From NCBI RefSeq assembly GCF_014200175.1, contig NZ_JACHBD010000004.1, positions 310,001 through 374,000 on the forward strand: 64,000 nt of DNA, given 5' to 3'. The notes below the pieces were generated by a model that was given only the letters and a program-made list of their open reading frames with translations, was not told the DNA's origin and made no database searches. The first letter of the stretch is position 1. The number at the start of each line of letters is the position of its first letter. This stretch comes from Rhizobium lentis (GTDB lineage Bacteria > Pseudomonadota > Alphaproteobacteria > Rhizobiales > Rhizobiaceae). Below, piece by piece: positions 58,452 to 64,000 of the stretch. The position numbers and the translations under genes are program-made.

Positions 58452-58466
58452 AATCGGGCTACTTTT
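58439..58466 (+). terminator. Intrinsic terminator of the rightward early operon
   Basis: AGCCCG (58439-58444) pairs with CGGGCT (58455-58460) around a 10-base loop, followed by ACTTTT. It starts inside the last gene's final codons. Confidence 0.58.
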
Positions 58467-58741
58467 CGGCATACTTTTTGGACTACATCTCGGGAGCCAT
58501 AACATCGCAAAAGTGCCTAGACCTCCTACAAAACAAGGATTCTCCCCGCTTCCGCAAATTGGAGCCAAATCCGGCCCGGGGAGCCATTTCTAGAATAAGT
58601 GCTGTTTTTGTTGAGATCCGAAAGCAGGCACTTACTTCCCGCTTTCCAAGACGGCCGAAAATGCAAAAGAACCCCCGCCCGGCAGGTGAGTCCGGCGGCG
58701 CGCTTGTAGAGCGCCAAGGTTGGCTTCCGTGGCACTGCCGA
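58467..58741. other. Right prophage boundary region, no gene seen
   Basis: 275 bases lower in GC than the surroundings. No convincing frame, tRNA or att-like repeat. The 9-mer GGGAGCCAT occurs twice (58491-58499 and 58578-58586). This is where an attR would be expected. Confidence 0.4.
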
Positions 58742-59055
58742 CTAAAAATCGAAATACACGGTCACACCTGACCGACGGCGATAGGGGTAGTAGTCGCGAT
58801 GGCCGTAATAGTCGCGACTGCCGTAATACCGCGCACGATAGCACGAGCCGTAATACCGGCAGTGGCGGTAAGCGTATCGGTGTTTTTTCCAGTGGCCATA
58901 CGCATGACATGACCGTGGCGACGGTAATGGACCTGCTCGACGTCGGCGGTGTGCATAGCTACCGCTTTCGGCACGACAATCGGCGTGGCGTTTAGCGGCA
59001 GGGCGAAAGATGCAGACAAGACAATGGCTGCAAGCGAGGAAAAAAGCATCTTCAT
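58742..59055 (-). pseudogene. Small exported Tyr/His/Arg-rich protein, frameshifted
   Basis: From ATG 59055 the frame encodes a signal peptide (MKMLFSSLAAIVLSASFALP) and a short mature start ending VHYRRHGHVM. Then the sensible sequence continues only in another frame (HAYGHWKKHRYAYRHCRYYG ... RRRSGVTVYFDF to 58742). At the junction CATGA is duplicated in tandem (58903-58907 and 58908-58912); removing one copy restores one frame. A recent 5-bp duplication or a sequencing error explains the break. Exported Tyr/His-rich proteins of this kind are common in rhizobia; function unknown. Confidence 0.7.
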
Positions 59056-59286
59056 CGGCGCATCCTTTCAAGCTGCGATTCTGGGTTAATAAGCATTAAC
59101 CTCCGATGAACGACTGCCCGACGCGCCGCTGGTGTGGTCGCAGGTGGTGCTAGAGCCGAGCCATTGGTGTTTCATGCTGCGCGCAGGCGAGAGAGCAAGC
59201 GCAGGGTTAGTCAGCGCCCCTATCTAGTGCGCGCAGTGCGCTGCTGCCTTGCCGCTGGCATCTGTTGGATAAAGATGTGAAAATGA

Positions 59287-59308
59287 CACGCCCATCAAAT
59301 TGGGCGTG
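59287..59308 (-). terminator. Intrinsic terminator of the CsbD-like gene
   Basis: CACGCCCA (59287-59294) pairs exactly with TGGGCGTG (59301-59308) around a 6-base loop. On the minus strand it is followed by TCATTTTCAC, 30 bases after the CsbD stop. Confidence 0.7.
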
Positions 59309-59337
59309 CCGAGTTCCAATCCGTTCCCTGATGCAAA

Positions 59338-59541
59338 TTACCAGGTCTGGCGATTGTACCAATCATCGATGTCCTTGCGGGTACGGTCTTTCTCGTAGCC
59401 GTAGCGCTCCTGGATCTTGCCTTCGAGCTGATCGCGCTTACCGTTGATGACGTCAAGGTCGTCGTCCGTAAGCTTGCCCCACTGCTCCTTGACCTTGCCT
59501 TTCATCTGCTTCCAATTACCTTCGACGCGGTTCCAATCCAT
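59338..59541 (-). CDS. CsbD-like general stress protein
   Basis: 67 residues: MDWNRVEGNWKQMKGKVKEQ, WGKLTDDDLDVINGKRDQLE, GKIQERYGYEKD. This is the full CsbD signature (N-W-K-x-x-x-G-x-x-K-x-x-W-G-K-L-T-D-D-D). Small, soluble and highly charged; induced by general stress in many bacteria, molecular role unclear. An exact EcfG-type promoter lies 31-55 bases upstream of the ATG and a terminator follows, so it is a single-gene unit. Confidence 0.85.
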   Translation of the reverse strand: MDWNRVEGNWKQMKGKVKEQWGKLTDDDLDVINGKRDQLEGKIQERYGYEKDRTRKDIDDWYNRQTW

Positions 59542-59571
59542 GCGTATTCCTCCTGTTGGTTAGGATAGAGG

Positions 59572-59596
59572 AACGGAGAGGAGCGATAAGGGTTCC
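59572..59596 (-). promoter_or_regulatory. EcfG-type general-stress promoter of csbD-like gene
   Basis: On the minus strand: GGAAC, 16 bases, CGTT, the exact alphaproteobacterial general-stress sigma (EcfG) consensus. The +1 would fall about 20-25 bases upstream of the ATG. Confidence 0.72.
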
Positions 59597-59738
59597 GCTT
59601 CGGCAAGCCGCTGACCATCGAGGAACCGACATTTTTTCATAGGGGCATCGAGTGATAAGGTTTGCCGTCGGTCGGTCATGCCGCCGGAGCGTTCGACATG
59701 GCGTTGAGTTGCTCGGCATCGGATTGAAGCGGCCGACT

Positions 59739-59918
59739 CTAATAGCTGCACGAACGCCCGTCGCCGGGTCGGAAGCCGTCGTCGCAGGCGCGGTTCATGG
59801 AATCGCCCGGCTGATACCCTGATGCCGAGCCATAGGAATTTGGCGGCGTCGAGCAGGCTGAAGCAAGGACCGTCAGAATAACTGTTGCGGCTGTCAAAGA
59901 TGCCAGAAATCTGTTCAT
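59739..59918 (-). CDS. Small lipoprotein (59 residues)
   Basis: A complete frame from ATG 59918 (GAGAAG upstream). Signal MNRFLASLTAATVILTVLAS with lipobox LASAC (Cys22), then a short Gly/Ser/Asp-rich mature part ending CDDGFRPGDGRSCSY. One disulfide possible. An anchor to the outer membrane is likely; function unknown. Confidence 0.68.
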   Translation of the reverse strand: MNRFLASLTAATVILTVLASACSTPPNSYGSASGYQPGDSMNRACDDGFRPGDGRSCSY

Positions 59919-60135
59919 AAATTACTTCTCCCATCGCCGCTTCGCTCGGTAAGCGAGAGCGCCTCGCTCGAGAACAGTGGAAGCGTTTCCCGAGCTCATC
60001 CCCTGAAGTCACTCTGCGATTAGATATAGGCGCTCGCCTCGACGGACGTCAGCTCCAGCCGCAAAAATTCTTGCCGACCTTTATAAAACTTATGCAAGAC
60101 AGCAGGATATCGCCAGCTAGAGCACCCGACGCATC

Positions 60136-60166
60136 TGCCCCGGAAGCGGTACTGACTTCCGGGGCA
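60136..60166 (-). terminator. Hairpin after the Gly/Ser-rich gene
   Basis: TGCCCCGGAAG (60136-60146) pairs exactly with CTTCCGGGGCA (60156-60166), 22 bases downstream of the stop at 60189. Strong 11-bp stem, no T-run. Confidence 0.52.
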
Positions 60167-60188
60167 AGTTGATAAGCGAGGCGAGCTT

Positions 60189-60524
60189 TCACCGGCAAGC
60201 ATTTGCCGCATCAGGCTGTGTCGAGTTATTGCCGGAGGTGGGAGCCGGGTTACCGGTGCCGCCGGCCTGTTGGCGCTGACAATCGTTCGGATCGCCGCCG
60301 GAGCCGGTCGCACCGGTCCCACCGGCGCCGATAGTCGTATTTGCGCCGGCACCGTTGGAGTTGGTGTTGCCGGAACCGCCAGTATCCGAACCAGACATGG
60401 TGCCGCTGCCGGAACCTGAAGCTCCGCTGCCGCTGCCCGACCCCGAGCCTCCACCTGATTGCGCCATTGCCGACGTTGCCAGACCAATCGTGATTGCTGT
60501 TACTGCCATCACTTTCAGAAGCAT
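60189..60524 (-). CDS. Exported Gly/Ser/Thr-rich low-complexity protein
   Basis: 111 residues from ATG 60524 behind AGGAGG. Signal peptide with predicted cleavage after ATSAMA, then a repetitive Gly-Ser-Thr stretch (SGSGSGSGASGSGSGTMSG) and GDPNDCQRQQAGGTGNP, ending in Cys-Arg. Extended, flexible cell-envelope or secreted protein. Similar short exported proteins are frequent in rhizobia; role unknown. Confidence 0.62.
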   Translation of the reverse strand: MLLKVMAVTAITIGLATSAMAQSGGGSGSGSGSGASGSGSGTMSGSDTGGSGNTNSNGAGANTTIGAGGTGATGSGGDPNDCQRQQAGGTGNPAPTSGNNSTQPDAANACR

Positions 60525-60720
60525 TGGATATCCTCCTCGCTGCTTCATTGCCGATAGGCAGCAAACAAAAGCCTCTGGAGATTGTTTCGGTTCGGAAGCG
60601 TACAGGAACGTGCCTGCGTCGCGCACCGCCTCCGTGGCTGACCGAACGGTCCGCGGAAACGCCTTCATTCTTGACTCGGAGGTCGATGAGAACATAATAG
60701 GAACATCGGCGAGGCGGCAG

Positions 60721-60969
60721 GTGAAAATCGGATTGAAAGCTCTGAAGGAGATCGAGGTCGTGCGTCCGCAGGCAGCCGAGAAATTGGCAGAAGAAACATT
60801 GAGAGAAGAAGTCGACGCAGTTGTCGCTTTTCATCAAGGGGACGTCCGTGCCGCCATTACGACGCTGCTGCTGGATTGCCATCATCTGCGACTTCAGCTT
60901 GCCCTGCGAGATAAGGTCGTGAGCCGCGCCATCGCATGTGAACGGACAACACGTTTTGAAGGGCCATGA
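60721..60969 (+). CDS. Small helical protein, unknown
   Basis: 82 residues from GTG 60721 with GAGG five bases upstream. Sequence: KIGLKALKEIEVVRPQAAEK, LAEETLREEVDAVVAFHQGD, VRAAITTLLLDCHHLRLQLA. The F-H-Q-G-D-V-R-A-A-I-x-T-L-L-x-D-C block looks conserved. Upstream start choices exist (GTG 60634). Its stop overlaps the zinc-ribbon gene, so the two are coupled. Confidence 0.55.
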   Translation: MKIGLKALKEIEVVRPQAAEKLAEETLREEVDAVVAFHQGDVRAAITTLLLDCHHLRLQLALRDKVVSRAIACERTTRFEGP

Positions 60970-61235
60970 GACATCGTCGTGGTATCGGCCTCGCGCCCCC
61001 TGATCGCCATGCCGTCGAAATCGAAAAGGCAACATTGGCGACGTTACCGGAGTGGTTCATCACTTATGCCCGTTGCCGCGCATGTCGCCGCCAGATGTTT
61101 ATCGACCGCTGGGATATTGCCCGGCGCTACGGCCAGAACCTGTCTCTCGCCAGTCTGGCCAAACGCCTTCAATGCCAAGGATGCGGCAACCGCTCCGGCA
61201 ATCTGCTGCTCCTTCAAATGCTGCCGCGCGATTGA
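60966..61235 (+). CDS. Zinc-ribbon protein (paralogue of 4634-4873)
   Basis: 89 residues, ATGA overlap with the previous gene. TYARCRACRRQMFIDRWDIA, then LAKRLQCQGCGNRSGNLLLL gives two Cys pairs about 32 residues apart, the same spacing and order as the 4634-4873 protein. Probably nucleic-acid binding; unknown role. Confidence 0.6.
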   Translation: MRHRRGIGLAPPDRHAVEIEKATLATLPEWFITYARCRACRRQMFIDRWDIARRYGQNLSLASLAKRLQCQGCGNRSGNLLLLQMLPRD

Positions 61236-61276
61236 CAGGAAATCGCCCACTTCAAACCGACCGCTCCCACCGGCCG

Positions 61277-61301
61277 GGAACAAATGCCGTGCTTAAAAGT
61301 T
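61277..61301 (+). promoter_or_regulatory. EcfG-type general-stress promoter
   Basis: GGAAC, 16 bases, AGTT. Upstream of the 25-residue peptide gene (61347) and the four-helix membrane protein gene (61433), which follow without an obvious terminator. Confidence 0.6.
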
Positions 61302-61346
61302 GTGTGGCATCAACCACGTAACGTCGCCTTTAACAGGAGGTCTCTC

Positions 61347-61424
61347 ATGGGTCGCGGTATTCTACTTTGGCTGCTCGGCGTTCCACTGCCTATCATCATC
61401 CTTTTGGCTCTGTTTATGCGATAG
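61347..61424 (+). CDS. 25-residue hydrophobic membrane peptide
   Basis: ATG 61347 stands six bases after a perfect AGGAGG and encodes MGRGILLWLLGVPLPIIILL, ALFMR. A single transmembrane helix with a Gly-Arg-Gly head and an Arg tail. Peptides with almost this pattern are widespread in rhizobia. It shares an EcfG-type promoter with the next gene, eight bases downstream. Confidence 0.68.
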   Translation: MGRGILLWLLGVPLPIIILLALFMR

Positions 61425-61432
61425 GAACGGTC

Positions 61433-62353
61433 ATGTCGGTTTCAATGACAGAGTCCGGAGAGGTTGCTGCTCCGGTCGAATCCTCCAATTCAGCCATGAC
61501 ATGGGGGCCCATCTTCGGTGGCGCAGCCGCCGCGATCGGAGTAACCCTCATCCTTCTGCTTCTGGGATCCGGGCTTGGGCTGACGATGGTGTCGCCCTGG
61601 TCAGGACAAAGCAGTTCGCTCGGAACACTCGGCATTACGGCGGCGATCTGGCTCGTCTTGGTGCAATGGCTCTCCTCGGCGCTCGGAGGCTATGTTACCG
61701 GCCGCCTGCGCACAAAATGGGCGGCCGTCCACACTGATGAGGTTTTCTTCCGCGACACCGCGCATGGTTTCATAAGCTGGGCTCTGGCGACGATCTTTGT
61801 CGCCGGGTTCCTTGCATCGTCGCTGACAGCGCTGGCGGGTGCCGGTGCGCAGGCGGTGGGATCGGCCGCGCCAGCGGTAGGCTCAACCGCCGCGGCCGCC
61901 GGTACGGCAGGGGCGTCGTCGGCAAACTCGCCGCTGGATCTTTCCACCGCCTATTTTACCGACGCCTTGCTGCGTCCCGATCAGGCGCGCGCGGCAGCGA
62001 CATCCAACGATGCTGCGGCAACATCGGAAGTCTCCCGCATCCTCCTCAATGGCGCTGCCGAAGGGCAAATTCCAGATGACGACAAGGCCTATCTTGCGAC
62101 AATCGTCTCTGCGCGGACCGGTCTTTCCGAAGCCGATGCACGCACCCGGGTCGATACGGTGCTGAAACGTATCGAAGACGCCAAGGTGGCCACCCAGAAG
62201 GCTGCCGACGAGGCACGAAAAGCCGCCTCGACTACGGCATTGCTTGGGTCCTTGTCGCTTCTGGTGGGCGCTTTCATAGCCGCTGCGGCCGCAGCTCTGG
62301 GAGGGTCGCAACGCGACGCAGAGGAAGATCTCGTCGTCACTTCCCGCCTTTAA
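61433..62353 (+). CDS. Four-helix membrane protein, probably stress-induced
   Basis: 306 residues from ATG 61433 (AGGAAC upstream). Membrane helices at about residues 25-46, 62-82 (TAAIWLVLVQWLSSALGGYV), 103-125 and 276-298 (LLGSLSLLVGAFIAAAAAAL). An Ala-rich soluble part of about 130 residues lies between helices 3 and 4, with LLRPDQARAAATSND and DDDKAYLATIVSARTGLSEA. A hairpin terminator follows. Conserved alphaproteobacterial protein without assigned function, possibly envelope-protective. Confidence 0.62.
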   Translation: MSVSMTESGEVAAPVESSNSAMTWGPIFGGAAAAIGVTLILLLLGSGLGLTMVSPWSGQSSSLGTLGITAAIWLVLVQWLSSALGGYVTGRLRTKWAAVHTDEVFFRDTAHGFISWALATIFVAGFLASSLTALAGAGAQAVGSAAPAVGSTAAAAGTAGASSANSPLDLSTAYFTDALLRPDQARAAATSNDAAATSEVSRILLNGAAEGQIPDDDKAYLATIVSARTGLSEADARTRVDTVLKRIEDAKVATQKAADEARKAASTTALLGSLSLLVGAFIAAAAAALGGSQRDAEEDLVVTSRL

Positions 62354-62361
62354 TTTAAGCG

Positions 62362-62391
62362 GGGGCGCTGGCTTTGCTGCGCCCCTTATTT
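62362..62391 (+). terminator. Intrinsic terminator
   Basis: GGGGCGC (62362-62368) pairs with GCGCCCC (62379-62385) around a 10-base loop, followed by TTATTT. Ends the 61347-62353 unit. Confidence 0.65.
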
Positions 62392-62540
62392 GAATACCTC
62401 GGCTCTGCAATGAGCCTAGGAGTAAGAATACGCGTCACGCTAGAAGCGGCACAAGCCAATTTCAAAAATCGCGACATGCCTAGCAATGGAAACGAGTCCG
62501 ATCTGCTCCATCTTCCCTCGTACGGGCTGTGGAGAGCCAT

Positions 62541-62900
62541 ATGCGCTGGAGCTTTCGACTGATTTCCGACCTCGCCGTAGCATGGGCAGGGCATCGTGTG
62601 CTTCTTGCCGCGCTGATCGCATTCACAGCTATATGGATCGCGGTGGGTTTGAGCTTTTCCTTCCCCCGGCAGTGGTTTTTGCTGACCAACATGGCGGGGA
62701 CACTCATCACATTCTTCATCTTGCTACTAGTGCAGCATTCTCAAAATCGGGACATGAAGGCGCTCCATACCAAGCTCGACGAACTGATCCGATCAAGTGA
62801 GGCAGGAAACCATTGGATCGCGGCGGAGAAGAAAGATGTCGACGAGATTGAAGGCATGCGGCAGAAGCATCAAGACCAAGTTTTACAGAAGCGAGCCTGA
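62541..62900 (+). CDS. Low-affinity iron permease family protein
   Basis: 119 residues from ATG 62541 (GGAG seven bases upstream). Two membrane helices (about 20-38 and 50-68), then the family signature LLVQHSQNRDMKALHTKLDE, LIRSSEAGNHWIAAEKKD. Paralogue of the convergent 62916-63323 gene product. The family name comes from yeast Fet4; the bacterial half-size proteins have no proven transport role. Confidence 0.78.
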   Translation: MRWSFRLISDLAVAWAGHRVLLAALIAFTAIWIAVGLSFSFPRQWFLLTNMAGTLITFFILLLVQHSQNRDMKALHTKLDELIRSSEAGNHWIAAEKKDVDEIEGMRQKHQDQVLQKRA

Positions 62901-62915
62901 CGTAGTGCCGCGCAT

Positions 62916-63323
62916 TTAATCAGCTGTCGCCTCTATCGTAGATTTCTCGTCCGCCTTCTCTTCAACGCTTTCAGCCTTTTCTGCAAGCGCCTTGCTCATT
63001 TCTCTGAGCTCGCCCTCGTCCAGCTTCTCGATGCCGACAAATTTGTTGGCGGCTTGGCTCGTCAGAATGAGTTCGTCAAGCTTGGCCTGCAGAGCTTTTC
63101 CGTCTCGATTCTGGCTGTTCTGCAACACAAACACCATCAGGAACGTGATGATGGTGGTCGTGGTGTTAATCACAAGCTGCCACGTTTCGGAATAGTCGAA
63201 GTAAGGCCCGGAAATCGCCCAGAGGAGTACGAGCATCAGAGCTGCGACAAAGGTGAATGGCCTTCCCGACAGTTCGGCGACGGCGGTTGCGAAGGATGAG
63301 AAAAAGTTAGATTTGTTCGACAT
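62916..63323 (-). CDS. Low-affinity iron permease family protein
   Basis: 135 residues from ATG 63323. Two membrane helices (about 22-40 and 51-70, WQLVINTTTTIITFLMVFVL), then LQNSQNRDGKALQAKLDELI, the PF04120-type signature, and an acidic helix (LDEGELREMSKALAEKAESV). Overexpression under stress is likely, since a GGAAC-N16-AGTT promoter lies upstream. It converges on its paralogue; stops are 15 bases apart. Confidence 0.8.
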   Translation of the reverse strand: MSNKSNFFSSFATAVAELSGRPFTFVAALMLVLLWAISGPYFDYSETWQLVINTTTTIITFLMVFVLQNSQNRDGKALQAKLDELILTSQAANKFVGIEKLDEGELREMSKALAEKAESVEEKADEKSTIEATAD

Positions 63324-63367
63324 TCGAGAAGGCTCCCGCAGCGTCAATGCTGTCAATCGAGAACATC

Positions 63368-63392
63368 AACTCCAGATCCGGGCGGAAGTTCC
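63368..63392 (-). promoter_or_regulatory. EcfG-type general-stress promoter
   Basis: On the minus strand GGAAC, 16 bases, AGTT; 45 bases upstream of the iron-permease-like start at 63323. Confidence 0.62.
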
Positions 63393-63472
63393 TCATGCTG
63401 ACGAGGTCGATCCGGACCGCATGCTCGATGCATGAGATTGCAGGTCAGAGGCGTTGGGTTCAACCTGATGAA

Positions 63473-63772
63473 TCAACGTTTCCGCGATTTGGCAACGGCC
63501 TGTTTCTGGTGGCTGAGGACCAGTTCGATCTGGACATCTTGTTGAAACTCCATCACCCGCTGGCCGACATCGCTCTCCGGCATTCCCGCGGCTAGAAGCT
63601 GATCGGCAAGCCTGCGGCACTCGGCCTTCCAGAATTCGATCGCCTCCGCGCCATGCCGGCGGCCGAGTTCCCGAGCGCAGCGCTCGACATTGGCAGTTCC
63701 GGTTGCGGAGGGAAAGGCAATAACCTTGCCTTCGTGAGAGGCGGCGGGGCGGCAGGTCGTTTCAGTGGCCAT
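63473..63772 (-). CDS. DUF6074-like small protein
   Basis: 99 residues. GKVIAFPSATGTANVERCAR, ELGRRHGAEAIEFWKAECRR, LADQLLAAGMPESDVGQRVM: a helical protein with the C-A-x-x-L-G-R-R-H-G pattern that I associate with a rhizobial family of unknown function (DUF6074). The N-terminus is variable. Function unknown. Confidence 0.62.
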   Translation of the reverse strand: MATETTCRPAASHEGKVIAFPSATGTANVERCARELGRRHGAEAIEFWKAECRRLADQLLAAGMPESDVGQRVMEFQQDVQIELVLSHQKQAVAKSRKR

Positions 63773-63966
63773 CGAACACAGGTTTCCTTTGATCCTATAT
63801 GCTGTCTACGGGACGATGGTTAATGCTTTCTATTCGTTCGCCTCTTTCAATTGCAGACTCTGCGTCACTGCCGTCAGATCATCGCATCTTCGCCCTTGAC
63901 GCCGCCACGCCGATGCGCCGACAGTCTCCATCATAATCGACAGATTGAGGCAGCAGAGACCACCGA

Positions 63967-64000
63967 TGACGATAACCGCCCCCCGCGATTTCCTGAAAAG
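63967..64000 (+). CDS. Start of a gene cut by the window edge
   Basis: ATG at 63967 opens MTITAPRDFLK and runs off the window. Too short to identify; the preceding 190 bases (63773-63966) show no other feature. Confidence 0.3.

Noticed and set aside
58553..58590. Stretch ending CGGGGAGCCA considered as a tRNA 3' end (attR)
   Set aside because: No T-arm with the GTTCGA core and no matching segment at the left edge; the resemblance to a CCA end is superficial.

Overview
The window looks like a chromosome segment of a Rhizobium/Agrobacterium-type alphaproteobacterium. It is GC-rich with dense ATGA/GTGA start-stop overlaps. It carries a ligase-domain NHEJ enzyme, rhizobial-type small zinc-ribbon proteins, a CsbD-like stress protein, low-affinity iron-permease proteins, and three sites matching the alphaproteobacterial general-stress (EcfG) promoter GGAAC-N16-NGTT. 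No rRNA, tRNA, CRISPR array or insertion sequence was seen.

Left flank (1-5.1 kb): a surface-polysaccharide group (a cut-off CgeB-like glycosyltransferase, a hexapeptide acetyltransferase, an FkbM-like protein), a 58-residue ORF, an ATP-dependent DNA ligase, and four small rightward genes, three with zinc-ribbon signatures and one with a single Cys pair.

Prophage (about 5.1-58.5 kb; exact ends not visible): a siphovirus-type prophage with a lambda-like plan. From an immunity centre near 47-48.8 kb, a leftward early/middle operon runs through a Cro-like gene, an intrinsic terminator, a CII-like regulator flanked by two operator-like palindromes, three DNA methyltransferase genes (one fused to a helicase), a PP-loop (PAPS-reductase-like) protein and a replication-type HTH protein. 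It ends in a NusG-like NGN-KOW protein. An intrinsic terminator lies directly after it, in front of the late genes. These also run leftward: HNH nuclease, small and large terminase, portal, S49 protease, HK97-type capsid, connectors, tail tube, tail chaperones with an A-AAA-AAC frameshift site, tape measure, tail tip, fibres, SGNH hydrolase, holin/SAR-endolysin/Rz/Rz1, a GH30-like tail glycosidase and an O-acyltransferase probably acting in lysogenic conversion. A rightward early operon (48.9-58.45 kb) holds about 23 tightly overlapping small genes, including MazG, DUF5131 (Gp37/Gp68), DUF4326, ASCH, DUF1643 and HD-hydrolase types. This suggests nucleotide metabolism, DNA modification or counter-defence. 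Three near-identical 17-bp operators bracket the immunity genes. No integrase, transposase or partition gene was recognised.

Right flank (58.5-64 kb): small, probably stress-inducible chromosomal genes (a frameshifted exported protein, CsbD, a lipoprotein, a Gly/Ser-rich exported protein, a zinc-ribbon pair, a 25-residue membrane peptide with a four-helix membrane protein, two paralogous iron-permease family proteins and a DUF6074-like protein). The start of another gene is cut by the window edge.

The most interesting leads are the NusG-like protein placed before a terminator that guards the late operon, the modification island containing a cytosine methyltransferase with nine degenerate repeats and a helicase-methyltransferase fusion with non-canonical motifs, and the shared operator set of the immunity region.
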